Shown one piece after another: positions 1 through 6,360 of a stretch of DNA of 64,000 nt (position 1 is the stretch's first letter; the number at the start of each line of letters is the position of its first letter). A program made the position numbers and the translations under genes. The notes beneath the pieces are model-generated. The model was not told where the DNA came from. It did no database searches and saw nothing but the letters and a program-made list of their open reading frames with translations. Source of the DNA: Rhodococcus sp. P1Y (GTDB lineage: Bacteria; Actinomycetota; Actinomycetes; Mycobacteriales; Mycobacteriaceae); assembly GCF_003641205.1 (NCBI RefSeq), contig NZ_CP032762.1, positions 248,001 through 312,000 of the forward strand, read 5' to 3'.

Positions 1-1
1 G

Positions 2-646
2 ACGTATTTCGGCCCGATCTCCGAGGCCGTGGCCGATCGCGGAATCGCGGTGTGGAATATCGAATACCGCCGAGGCACAGGAGATTATCGGAACACCCTG
101 GCCGACGTCGACAACGCAACGGAAGCTCTGGCGACCACAGTCCAGGAAGCCGCGGGCGGCCGGCTCGATCTCGACCGTGTGCACGTCGCCGGCCACTCGG
201 CAGGCGGTCAACTTGCAGCGTGGCTCGCCGGGCGACACACGCTCGATGCGTCGGCGCCGGGTGCCCAGCCGAAAATCCGGCCTCGGAGCGCGACGATCAT
301 GGCCGGCGTCTTCGACATGGCCCGTGCCGCGAACATCGGCGGCGACGCGCTCGTGCCCGCATTCCTCGGCGGGATGCCGGACCAAGTTCCCGACCGCTAT
401 CTCGTCGCCTCACCCATCGCACACCTGCCGATCGGCACCGAGGTGACTGCGATTCACGGGGATGAGGACAAGACCGTCTCGGTGAATCAGAGCAAGGCAT
501 ATGTGGAGGCAGCCACAGCCGCCGGCGACCGCGCTGAATTGGTGATCCTGCCAGGCGCCGGGCACGGCGCTTTCACCGACGCCGGGACCCCGGCCTGGAC
601 GACCACCGTCGACACGATCGCCGCCCACGCGGCCACCCTGCCGTGA
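2..646 (+). CDS. alpha/beta hydrolase, 5'-truncated by window edge
   Basis: Serine hydrolase of the alpha/beta fold, esterase/BD-FAE type; the substrate cannot be told from sequence. Only the C-terminal 214 residues are present. The frame is open to the window edge and begins TYFGPISEAVADRGIAVWN, so the GTG at 29 is internal and not the start. The nucleophile elbow GHSAGG (about bases 193-210), the acid in HGDEDKTVSV and the histidine in PGAGHGAF give a complete Ser-Asp-His triad in family order. Kynurenine formamidases share this layout and are an alternative. A lipoprotein gene follows on the same strand after 19 bases. Confidence 0.85.
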   Translation, partial: TYFGPISEAVADRGIAVWNIEYRRGTGDYRNTLADVDNATEALATTVQEAAGGRLDLDRVHVAGHSAGGQLAAWLAGRHTLDASAPGAQPKIRPRSATIMAGVFDMARAANIGGDALVPAFLGGMPDQVPDRYLVASPIAHLPIGTEVTAIHGDEDKTVSVNQSKAYVEAATAAGDRAELVILPGAGHGAFTDAGTPAWTTTVDTIAAHAATLP

Positions 647-665
647 CCTCTGGTACACAGTGCCC

Positions 666-1127
666 ATGAAGCGGATGCTCTGTGCCGGTGTTCTCGCGAT
701 TGTCGTGCTCGCCGGATGCAGCGACGACGACCCTGGCCTCGCTCCCCCTGCGTCGACCACGCCAGTACAAACGTCGTCGGTGGCAGCTGCCGTCGAACCC
801 GCATCCCCGACGCCTGCACCCCCGGTCGAGTCGGAGGCCGCCGGGACGCAGGACGCCGTCGCGCCTCCCGAGGCACCCACGCCCGACCCGATCGATCCCG
901 TGCTCGGTTCCGATCGGCCGACGGGTGAGCAGTTGTACGTCGAGACCTGTCAGCAGTTCGTCACGGCGATCGACGCACTCGCAGCGACCGGGCTGACCTC
1001 TCGCGAGCAAGCTGCGGACGGTATCTCCGCACAGCTCCAAGCAAACCCCAGCTGGACGACAGTTCCTCCCGAGGATCAACAGCAGATGCTGCGCGGTCTC
1101 GACGCCGCCGGGATCGGTCGTTGCTGA
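666..1127 (+). CDS. putative secreted lipoprotein
   Basis: A 153-residue protein expected to be exported and lipid-anchored on the outer face of the cytoplasmic membrane. The N-terminus MKRMLCAGVLAIVVLAGC is a short signal peptide ending in a clear lipobox LAGC, with the acylated cysteine at residue 18. Residues about 20-75 are Pro/Ala/Thr-rich linker. The last 75 residues form a small helical-looking domain with one cysteine near its start (ETCQQF) and one at the very end (GIGRC), which could form a disulfide. I chose the ATG at 666; a GTG at 660 would add only two residues. The architecture recalls mycobacterial LpqV-type lipoproteins, but I do not claim orthology. Function unknown. Confidence 0.75.
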   Translation: MKRMLCAGVLAIVVLAGCSDDDPGLAPPASTTPVQTSSVAAAVEPASPTPAPPVESEAAGTQDAVAPPEAPTPDPIDPVLGSDRPTGEQLYVETCQQFVTAIDALAATGLTSREQAADGISAQLQANPSWTTVPPEDQQQMLRGLDAAGIGRC

Positions 1128-1152
1128 TGCGCGGTACAACTGCCCGATCGTT

Positions 1153-1641
1153 CTACGAATACAGCCGCCCGACGAATGCGTTCAGGTTCTCCTTCGCACG
1201 CTCGACCCGCTCGTCGGGAGTGAGGTTCTCGCGGTACCGATTTCCGATCGCCGGTGTCTTGGTGCCGCGCGCGTAGAGCGAACATGCCAGGTCGCTGCAC
1301 ATGTAGGTGCCGACGGTGTTACCTTTCCGTCCAGATTCTCCGACCTTGCTCGCCGTCATGAGCGAAACGTGTCCGCGTCCGTGGGTCGTCGTGCAGATCG
1401 TGCACATCTGAGCACGATCCGATCCACCGGTTTCATGCTTCAGCGCGATGCCGACGAGCCCGTCGTCACCAGGGACGACGATGTAGCTCCGCCCTGCATA
1501 GGATGGGTCGGACCACCCGAGGAAGTCGAGCTGATCCCATTGTGTATCAGCAAGATTCTTCGGTACGTTCAGTCGCTTGGCGTCGCCTTTCGAGCAGTTG
1601 ACGAACGACGCTCGTATCTCTTTCTCGGTTATCGGTTTCAT
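1153..1641 (-). CDS. FBP-type (FusB-like) treble-clef zinc-finger protein
   Basis: A 162-residue protein matching the FBP C-terminal treble-clef zinc-finger family, the fold found in elongation-factor-G-binding FusB/FBP proteins. The four zinc ligands are visible as C80-x2-C83 (MCTICTTTHGRGH) and C115-x4-C120 (YMCSDLACSLYARG), with the conserved SLYARG segment after them. FusB proteins bind EF-G and release it from fusidic-acid-stalled ribosomes; whether this actinobacterial version does so is inference. The start is MKPITEKEIRASF, which has a good ribosome-binding site (GGAGAG, 6 bases upstream); longer readings run into the neighbouring gene. It lies 23 bases downstream of a TetR regulator on the same strand, so the two are probably co-transcribed and the regulator probably controls it. 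Confidence 0.75.
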   Translation of the reverse strand: MKPITEKEIRASFVNCSKGDAKRLNVPKNLADTQWDQLDFLGWSDPSYAGRSYIVVPGDDGLVGIALKHETGGSDRAQMCTICTTTHGRGHVSLMTASKVGESGRKGNTVGTYMCSDLACSLYARGTKTPAIGNRYRENLTPDERVERAKENLNAFVGRLYS

Positions 1642-1664
1642 GATCTTCTCTCCTACAACGTTGT

Positions 1665-2237
1665 TCAGCGCGATGGCCAGTTCTCGAGCGCATGATGAAG
1701 CACATCCAGCACACGTAGCCACGATTGCTCGGACTCACGCCCGTTGCCGTGACTGAATCCGCCCGACGCCTCCAGCGCGATGAATCCGTGAAAGGTACTG
1801 CCCAGCAGTCGTACTGCGTCGGTTTCGTCGGGTTCGGTCAGGCGGTAGGCACGCAGTATCGCCCTCGACATGTGCGAGTGCTTGTGCGCGTCGCTCGCCG
1901 AGGCCGCCTCCGAATCGAGCTCGAACTGCGTCGAGGCATACCGCCCTGGATGCTCACGCGCGTAGTCGCGATATGCACCTGCGAACGCGACCAGCGCGTC
2001 CTTACCTGCGCGACCGGCCACGGCGTCGGACACCCGGTCTGCCAGCTCCGACAACGACGCTGCCGCAACACGCTGACGTAAGTCGCGCAGGTTCTTGATG
2101 TGCGAATAGAGGCTCGCATCCTTGACCCCGAACGACTTCGCCAGCGCAAGCACGGTGACGTTGTCGAACCCGATCTCGTCGGCCATGTCCGACGCCGCTT
2201 CGGTCAAGCGAGCGACGGTGATGCCGGCGCGCGCCAT
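1665..2237 (-). CDS. TetR/AcrR family transcriptional regulator
   Basis: DNA-binding repressor of 190 residues. The N-terminal helix-turn-helix is at about residues 28-53 (TVLALAKSFGVKDASLYSHI), typical of TetR proteins. The C-terminal part (EHPGRYASTQ, LLGSTFHGFIALEASGGF) matches the TetR_C_33/WHG-type ligand domain. The start ATG is preceded by GGAGG at good spacing. Upstream, at 2270-2288, is a 7-bp inverted repeat with a 5-base spacer that could be its own operator. The downstream gene, only 23 bases away, is the FusB-like zinc-finger protein, so that protein is the likely target. The ligand is unknown. Confidence 0.85.
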   Translation of the reverse strand: MARAGITVARLTEAASDMADEIGFDNVTVLALAKSFGVKDASLYSHIKNLRDLRQRVAAASLSELADRVSDAVAGRAGKDALVAFAGAYRDYAREHPGRYASTQFELDSEAASASDAHKHSHMSRAILRAYRLTEPDETDAVRLLGSTFHGFIALEASGGFSHGNGRESEQSWLRVLDVLHHALENWPSR

Positions 2238-2269
2238 CCACTACCTCCAGCCTAGTTCCAGTGGTCTAT

Positions 2270-2288
2270 TTCCTAGCCACACTAGGAA
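2270..2288. promoter_or_regulatory. inverted repeat, candidate TetR operator
   Basis: TTCCTAG-CCACA-CTAGGAA, a perfect 7-bp inverted repeat, lies 33 bases upstream of the TetR start codon. Position and symmetry suit autoregulation; the assignment is inference. Confidence 0.4.
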
Positions 2289-2353
2289 CCATAGGCCACT
2301 CCAACCGGCGACGCCACCGAGTTGTTCCGGCCTCCATACAGGACGGCCTCGAT

Positions 2354-2406
2354 CGCTTGAATGGTCCATTCATACGGTCAGATAGCTTCGGCGGTCCATT
2401 CAAGCA
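2354..2406 (+). repeat. dispersed palindromic repeat, family 1, copy 1
   Basis: A roughly 53-base element opens with CGCTTGAATGGTCCATTCAT and closes with GGTCCATTCAAGC. Its arms pair over 12 of 13 bases, so it can form a hairpin. The first 38 bases recur almost unchanged, on the other strand, at 52724-52777. It sits in the intergenic region between the TetR gene and the siderophore-interacting protein gene. Confidence 0.75.
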
Positions 2407-2425
2407 GCGGCCGAACCCGTGCACC

Positions 2426-2482
2426 ATCGCTTGAATGGTCCATTCATATTGCCTGTCAACATGAATGGACCATTCAAGCGAT
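2426..2482. repeat. perfect 22-bp inverted repeat, family 1, possible terminator
   Basis: The left arm at 2426-2447 and right arm at 2461-2482 are exact reverse complements over 22 bases, separated by 13 bases. Each arm also contains the 15-base near-palindrome TGAATGGTCCATTCA. The right arm runs into the stop codon of the siderophore-interacting protein gene (stop at 2484-2482), so the hairpin may end its transcript. No U-tract follows. Confidence 0.8.
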
Positions 2483-3171
2483 CATTTCCAGTACGCCTGC
2501 GACTTGATCGATTCCTTGCGGAACCCGTGGTTCGTCTTGAGCGTCTTGACGATCGAGCGGGTAGACCTACCGTCGCACGCGACCCATGCGAATGCTCCCG
2601 GCGCGGGCGAGAGTTCCTCGGCGGCCTCGCGGAGCAGTCTGCCGTCGTCGATTCGTTGTAGCCAGGTCACTTCAGTAGCGGAACCGGCGTGGACGGGCAG
2701 AGTCACGTCCGAGTCGTACTGCCATTCCAGCCACACCTTTGCGGGCGTGTCACCGATCGCATCGAGGATGGTGTTGATCGCGGGCAACGATGCCGTGTCC
2801 CCGAAGATCAAAAACTCCGACGGCGTCGGGTCCGGGATGGTGAAGCTCGATCCGTTGCTACCTCGCATCAAGGTTGCTTCGAGTACATCGCCCGGCTCGG
2901 CGTTCTCGGCCCACCTCGAAGCGGGACCGTAATGCACGGCGAATTCGATGGCGAACGTGTCTTCCTCGGGGTTCTGCCGCACCAGGGTGTAGCCGCGCTG
3001 GCCTTCCTTGCCGTTCCCGTCGTCGAACCACACTCGCACCCACTGCGTCGGATGAACTGGATGGTTCTGGAGCAGACCACCGCCGGTGAATCCGATACGG
3101 ATGTACTTGTCGGTCACTGGTTCTTTCGACGTGACGGTCAACTTGTAGTCGTCCGTCTTGTACGCCTTCAT
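2482..3171 (-). CDS. siderophore-interacting protein (FAD-binding ferric-siderophore reductase)
   Basis: Cytoplasmic flavoprotein of the ViuB/SIP family that reduces ferric siderophores to release iron. In the 229 residues, the FAD-binding part carries the RGYTLVR motif and FAVHYGPASRWAENAEPGD. The nucleotide-binding half begins LIFGDTASLPAINTIL, and the end KSQAYWK is the usual SIP terminus. I chose MKAYKTDDYKL as the start because GAAGG lies 7-11 bases upstream; a start nine residues earlier (3198) would overlap the iron box. A 19-bp IdeR-type iron box at 3198-3216 predicts repression in iron-replete cells. The upstream GNAT gene ends inside that box, so this gene has its own promoter. A 22-bp inverted repeat covers its stop codon. 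Confidence 0.88.
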   Translation of the reverse strand: MKAYKTDDYKLTVTSKEPVTDKYIRIGFTGGGLLQNHPVHPTQWVRVWFDDGNGKEGQRGYTLVRQNPEEDTFAIEFAVHYGPASRWAENAEPGDVLEATLMRGSNGSSFTIPDPTPSEFLIFGDTASLPAINTILDAIGDTPAKVWLEWQYDSDVTLPVHAGSATEVTWLQRIDDGRLLREAAEELSPAPGAFAWVACDGRSTRSIVKTLKTNHGFRKESIKSQAYWK

Positions 3172-3197
3172 GATGATGCCTTCAACGCCTCTGCCCA

Positions 3198-3216
3198 TAA
3201 GGGAAGGGTAACCTAA
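3198..3216 (-). promoter_or_regulatory. IdeR/DtxR-type iron box
   Basis: Read on the minus strand the site is TTAGGTTACCCTTCCCTTA, 17 of 19 matches to the published mycobacterial IdeR consensus TWAGGTWAGSCTWACCTWA. It lies 26 bases upstream of the chosen start of the siderophore-interacting protein gene and overlaps the stop codon of the GNAT gene (3215-3213). Iron-bound IdeR there would block transcription. Confidence 0.75.
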
Positions 3217-3644
3217 TTCGAAGTGTAAATGTGCTCGACCGGTCTGGTTCCGTCGGCCATGATCCAATTCGCGGGCCTGGTGTCGATCAAAGTCCACCCG
3301 GTGCGTTCGTAAAGCCGAATTGCGTGCTCGGAATGCTCGATGACGTCGAGCATCAGGGTCCCCCTGGTCCGTGCCGCTTCGAGAAGCAACTCGCCGATCT
3401 GCTGACCGCGCGTGCCAGGACGAACCAGCAACCTCGACACCCACAGTGCGTCGTCTCGGTCGACGAGGCTGACATGACCGAGGATTCTGCCGTCGGTCAC
3501 GGCGATCCAACTGTCCGCGTCGGGCAACAGCCACGCCTGCGGATCCTCGGGCCAACGATCGGGGTACCGGTCGGCTTCGTGGACTTCCCGCAGCACCCGG
3601 ACGCATTCGGGCAGATCACTCAGGCGTCGGCGACGGATTTCCAC
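3213..3644 (-). CDS. GNAT family N-acetyltransferase
   Basis: Acyltransferase of 143 residues using acetyl-CoA; the acceptor is unknown. The acetyl-CoA-binding segment is RPGTRGQQIGELLLEAA (the Q/R-x-x-G-x-G/A signature), preceded by strand LWVSRLLV and followed by the C-terminal RLYERTGWTLIDTRP typical of the fold. I chose the GTG start giving MEIRRRRLSDLPEC, because the open frame further upstream only reads through palindromes and a tRNA terminator; the ribosome-binding site is weak, so the start is uncertain. The stop codon falls inside the iron box of the next gene on the same strand. Confidence 0.75.
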   Translation of the reverse strand: MEIRRRRLSDLPECVRVLREVHEADRYPDRWPEDPQAWLLPDADSWIAVTDGRILGHVSLVDRDDALWVSRLLVRPGTRGQQIGELLLEAARTRGTLMLDVIEHSEHAIRLYERTGWTLIDTRPANWIMADGTRPVEHIYTSN

Positions 3645-3669
3645 CTGGTCGACGCTACCGCCCGCCCCT

Positions 3670-3702
3670 GGGGGTGACCGAATGACCCATTCGGTCACCC
3701 CC
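3670..3702. repeat. 15-bp hairpin, GACCGAATG family
   Basis: GGGGGTGACCGAATG, a three-base loop ACC, then the exact reverse complement: a 15-bp perfect stem. The core GACCGAATG...CATTCGGTC is the same motif that forms the tandem array at 14936-15080. It lies just upstream of the GNAT gene. Confidence 0.75.
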
Positions 3703-3719
3703 GGCCCTTCCACGCGCGG

Positions 3720-3763
3720 GTTCCAGCCCAGGCGCGGGTTGCAACGCGCGCGTGGGCTGGAAC
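3720..3763. repeat. nested GC-rich palindrome
   Basis: The 11-bp arms GTTCCAGCCCA (3720-3730) and TGGGCTGGAAC (3753-3763) are exact reverse complements. They enclose a second GCGCG/CGCGC stem around GTTGCAAC. Short CGCGCG runs outside the arms can extend the structure to about 3712-3772. Role unknown. Confidence 0.65.
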
Positions 3764-3840
3764 ACGCGCGCGCCCACACCTTCGAAGCAACCGCACACCT
3801 TCCAGACAACCGGAACGTGGGCGAACCACAGCGTGGACAC

Positions 3841-3878
3841 AAAAAACTCCCCACCCGACGAATCGGATGGGGAGTTTT
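3841..3878 (-). terminator. intrinsic terminator after tRNA-Ser
   Basis: On the minus strand, AAAACTCCCCATCCGA-TTCG-TCGGGTGGGGAGTTTTTT forms a long stem with a UUCG-type tetraloop and ends in a T-run. It begins directly at the 3' CCA of the tRNA gene. Confidence 0.85.
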
Positions 3879-3968
3879 GGCGGTGGCGGAGGGATTTGAA
3901 CCCTCGGACGGGGATTACCCGTCACACGCTTTCGAGGCGTGCTCCTTAGGCCGCTCGGACACGCCACC
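3878..3968 (-). tRNA. tRNA-Ser (anticodon CGA)
   Basis: A class II tRNA with a long variable arm. The acceptor stem GGTGGCG pairs with CGCCACC, followed by discriminator G and an encoded CCA (3880-3878). The anticodon stem CACGC/GCGTG encloses the loop CTCGAAA with anticodon CGA (3934-3932), which reads UCG codons. The T-arm is GAGGG-TTCAAAT-CCCTC. A strong terminator follows at once. No integrase or duplicated 3' end is seen nearby, so I have no evidence it serves as an integration site here. Confidence 0.95.
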
Positions 3969-4027
3969 GCGAAGAACAATACCGCAGCAACGGCCTGAGG
4001 CTAAATCGCCTGGTCGAGCAGCTTCCG

Positions 4028-4225
4028 TCAGTTACCGGTGAGCTTGTCCTTGATGTTGGAGGCTGCGTCCTTGACCTTCTCCGCGCCGTCCTTCACTGCG
4101 GAGGAGAGCTGATCGCCCTTGCCTTCCTGGCGAAGCTCTTCGTTACCGGTGGCTGCGCCTGTGGCTTCCTTGGCCTTGCCGCCCAGATCCTCGGCCTTGT
4201 TACCGATTTTGTCGTCGAGTCCCAT
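4028..4225 (-). CDS. CsbD family stress protein
   Basis: A small hydrophilic protein of 65 residues, MGLDDKIGNKAEDLGGKAKE onward, with the alternating Lys/Glu/Ala/Gly helical pattern of CsbD/YjbJ proteins. Family members accumulate under general stress; the molecular role is unknown. I chose the ATG at 4225 because a perfect AGGAGG lies 5 bases upstream; the ATG eight codons earlier has no such site. A promoter of the SigB/SigF type (GTTT-N15-GGGTAA) lies about 60 bases upstream, as expected for a general-stress gene. Confidence 0.88.
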   Translation of the reverse strand: MGLDDKIGNKAEDLGGKAKEATGAATGNEELRQEGKGDQLSSAVKDGAEKVKDAASNIKDKLTGN

Positions 4226-4284
4226 TTTTGCCTCCTGAGGATGCGTCACTTAGGAACACGATTTCCGCGTTCCCCGCACACGGC

Positions 4285-4309
4285 TTACCCACCGCCTACC
4301 CCGACAAAC
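4285..4309 (-). promoter_or_regulatory. SigB/SigF-type stress promoter of the CsbD gene
   Basis: On the minus strand the -35 element GTTT (4309-4306) and -10 element GGGTAA (4290-4285) are separated by 15 bases. This matches the alternative stress sigma factor consensus GTTT-N14/16-GGGTAW of actinobacteria. The -10 is 59 bases upstream of the CsbD start codon. Confidence 0.6.
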
Positions 4310-4318
4310 ATGAGAAGT

Positions 4319-4771
4319 TCATAAGCGTTTGGACACGAAGAAGTCACGCAGAACTGCGCCGCACTCGTCCTCGAGAATTCCTCCGCGAACCTCGGGCCTG
4401 TAGGTCAGCCTCGGGTCCCGAACCACATCCCACAGCGATCCAACCGCGCCGGTCTTGGGCTCCCACGCCCCGAACACCACTCGAGACACTCGGGCGAGAA
4501 CCAGCGCGCCCGCGCACATCGTGCAGGGCTCCAACGTCACCGCGAGGGTGCATCCTTCGAGCCGCCAGCCGTCGCCGTGCACTCGCGCTGCGGCCCGCAG
4601 GGCCAGGACCTCGGCATGAGCCGTCGGATCGCCGGTTGCCTCACGGGCATTCGCAGCGCGGGCCAATTCGTGACCGTCCGCGTCGAAGACCACGGCTCCC
4701 ACCGGCACATCGGCCGGGGAGGCATCTCCCGCAGCCGCCAACGCAGCGCGGACGAGCTCGAGATCGTTCAC
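4319..4771 (-). CDS. tadA: tRNA adenosine(34) deaminase
   Basis: Zinc enzyme that converts adenosine to inosine at the wobble position of tRNA-Arg(ACG). The 150 residues contain the full cytidine/adenosine deaminase signature: H52-A-E54 (THAE-type, TAHAEVLALR) and P82-C83-T-M-C86 (EPCTMCAGAL), providing the zinc ligands and proton shuttle. Length is normal for bacterial TadA. It follows the gene for its actinobacterial partner protein by two bases, so the two form a translational unit. Guanine deaminase and other cytidine-deaminase-fold enzymes share the motifs, but the partner gene makes TadA the firm call. Confidence 0.93.
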   Translation of the reverse strand: MNDLELVRAALAAAGDASPADVPVGAVVFDADGHELARAANAREATGDPTAHAEVLALRAAARVHGDGWRLEGCTLAVTLEPCTMCAGALVLARVSRVVFGAWEPKTGAVGSLWDVVRDPRLTYRPEVRGGILEDECGAVLRDFFVSKRL

Positions 4772-4773
4772 CG

Positions 4774-5337
4774 CTACCGAGGAAGCTTGTCCAGGACGGC
4801 TGCGAGCTCGTCGGGAAAACCGAGCCTTTGAGCGATGGATCCGAGTTGCTCGTCGGGATAGAGGTCGGTCTCGGCGACGATGATGCCCATGACGGCCTCA
4901 GGAAGGCCCAAGTCGGTCAGAAGGCCCATGTCCCCCTCTGGCCACGGCTCGATGTCGTCCAGCTCGTCCTCGTCGAAATCGGGGATGTCGATGTTGAGTT
5001 CGTCCAGCACGTCCGCGGCGATGTCGTACTCGCCTGCAAGACTGGCGTCGGACAGAAGAAGGCGCGTGCCCGACGGCGCGGGCCGGAGGACGACGAAGAA
5101 CTCGTCGTCGACGTCGAGCAAACCGAAGACAGCCCCGGAGCTTCGCATCTCGCGCAGTTCGGTCTCGGCCGCCGAAAGTGACAACAACGCGCTGGACGGT
5201 AGAGGAGTCACTTTCCACTTGCCGTCCTCGTGCACCACCGCGACACCGAAGCCCTCGAGATCGTCGAAGGCGTTGCTATCCGGACCGTCGAACTTCTTCG
5301 CCTTGGCGGAGTTGTTACTCCCGCGCTGTGCAGCCAT
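4774..5337 (-). CDS. tRNA adenosine deaminase-associated protein
   Basis: A 187-residue actinobacterial protein that is nearly always encoded just upstream of tadA. The N-terminus is basic and Ser/Ala-rich (MAAQRGSNNSAKAKKFDG), the middle is a mixed alpha/beta domain (VHEDGKWKVTPLPSSALLS, FFVVLRPAPSGTRLLLSDA), and a very acidic stretch IPDFDEDELDDIEPWPEGD follows at about residues 118-136. There is no catalytic motif I recognise. The tight coupling with tadA (two-base gap) suggests it helps fold, stabilise or target the deaminase; this is inference from genome context. It is divergent from tyrA across 54 bases. Confidence 0.85.
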   Translation of the reverse strand: MAAQRGSNNSAKAKKFDGPDSNAFDDLEGFGVAVVHEDGKWKVTPLPSSALLSLSAAETELREMRSSGAVFGLLDVDDEFFVVLRPAPSGTRLLLSDASLAGEYDIAADVLDELNIDIPDFDEDELDDIEPWPEGDMGLLTDLGLPEAVMGIIVAETDLYPDEQLGSIAQRLGFPDELAAVLDKLPR

Positions 5338-5391
5338 GCGCGCAACGGTAGTCGCCAGACCGCCTCGAAATGAAGTCCACCGTGCTCACCT

Positions 5392-6360
5392 GTGAAACTA
5401 GAGCCTGTGACTACTGCTCCCGTCTGTGTACTCGGGTTAGGACTGATCGGAGGATCGGTACTTCAGGCTGCCGTTCGTGCTGGCAGAACTGCGTGGGGAT
5501 ACAACCGTTCCGCCGACGCGATCGCCGGGTCGATCCAAGCCGGGTACGACACCGGCACCGATCTCACCGCTGCACTCACCCGTGCCGCCGAGTCCGACGC
5601 GCTCATCGTCATCGGGGTTCCGATGTTCGCGCTCGACGAGATTCTCGACGCCATCGCGGAGCATGCGCCGAACAATCCCGTCACCGATGTCGTCAGTGTC
5701 AAGGCCGAGGTCGCCGCGGCTGTGCACCGGCACGGGCTGGGCGCACGCTACGTCGGGGGCCATCCGATGGCGGGAACGAATCAGTCCGGCTGGTCAGCCG
5801 CTGACCCTGACCTGTTCACCGATGCGGTCTGGGTCGTCGGGGTCGACGACGGGGCCGACCCCGACGCGTGGCGCGCGGTTGCGTCGCTGGCGTTGGACTG
5901 CGGATCCGTCGTCGTACCAGTGGAAAGCGGTGAGCACGACCGCGCCGTCGCACGCATCTCTCACCTCCCGCACGTGCTGGCGGAGACGCTCGCCCTGGTC
6001 GGCGCGGCGAGCCCGTTGGCGCTCGGCCTGGCCGCGGGATCGTTCCGCGACGGGACTCGGGTGGCGTCGTCGTCACCCGAGCTCGTTCGAGCGATGTGCG
6101 AGGGCAACGCCGACGCACTCGTCCAGGCCCTCGACGAGACGCTGGCTCTCCTGAACAGGGCACGGGAGGAACTGGTCGACGAACGGTCGACCAAGACACT
6201 CGTCACCGCAGGCCACAACGCACGGACGTTGTACGAGCAGCACGAAAGGTTCGACATCACCGGTGTCGAACCGGGTGACGACGGCTGGCTGGAGAAATAC
6301 AGAGCCGCCGGACGACGCGGTGGCGTCGTGCGTCAGATCCGCTCGGCGAGTCCGGGGTAG
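5392..6360 (+). CDS. tyrA: prephenate dehydrogenase
   Basis: NAD(P)-dependent enzyme that converts prephenate to 4-hydroxyphenylpyruvate in tyrosine biosynthesis (322 residues). The Rossmann motif GLGLIGGS is at residues 15-22, followed by VIGVPMFALDEIL. The family signature GGHPMAGTNQSGW and the helical C-terminal half with HDRAVARISHLPHVLAE are intact. The start is either the GTG at 5392 or the GTG at 5407, which would remove five residues; neither has a strong ribosome-binding site. No ACT domain is visible at the C-terminus. The last 28 bases overlap the 3' end of the convergent glycolipid-binding gene. Confidence 0.9.
   Translation: MKLEPVTTAPVCVLGLGLIGGSVLQAAVRAGRTAWGYNRSADAIAGSIQAGYDTGTDLTAALTRAAESDALIVIGVPMFALDEILDAIAEHAPNNPVTDVVSVKAEVAAAVHRHGLGARYVGGHPMAGTNQSGWSAADPDLFTDAVWVVGVDDGADPDAWRAVASLALDCGSVVVPVESGEHDRAVARISHLPHVLAETLALVGAASPLALGLAAGSFRDGTRVASSSPELVRAMCEGNADALVQALDETLALLNRAREELVDERSTKTLVTAGHNARTLYEQHERFDITGVEPGDDGWLEKYRAAGRRGGVVRQIRSASPG

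Noticed and set aside
3645..3854. Longer GNAT protein starting at 3854
   Set aside because: It would be translated from the hairpins and the tRNA terminator; the extra residues match no GNAT sequence.
3841..3878. Terminator on the plus strand
   Set aside because: No plus-strand gene ends just before it, whereas the tRNA on the minus strand does.
3878..3968. tRNA-Ser as integration (attachment) site
   Set aside because: No integrase, no duplicated tRNA 3' end and no change in gene type next to it.
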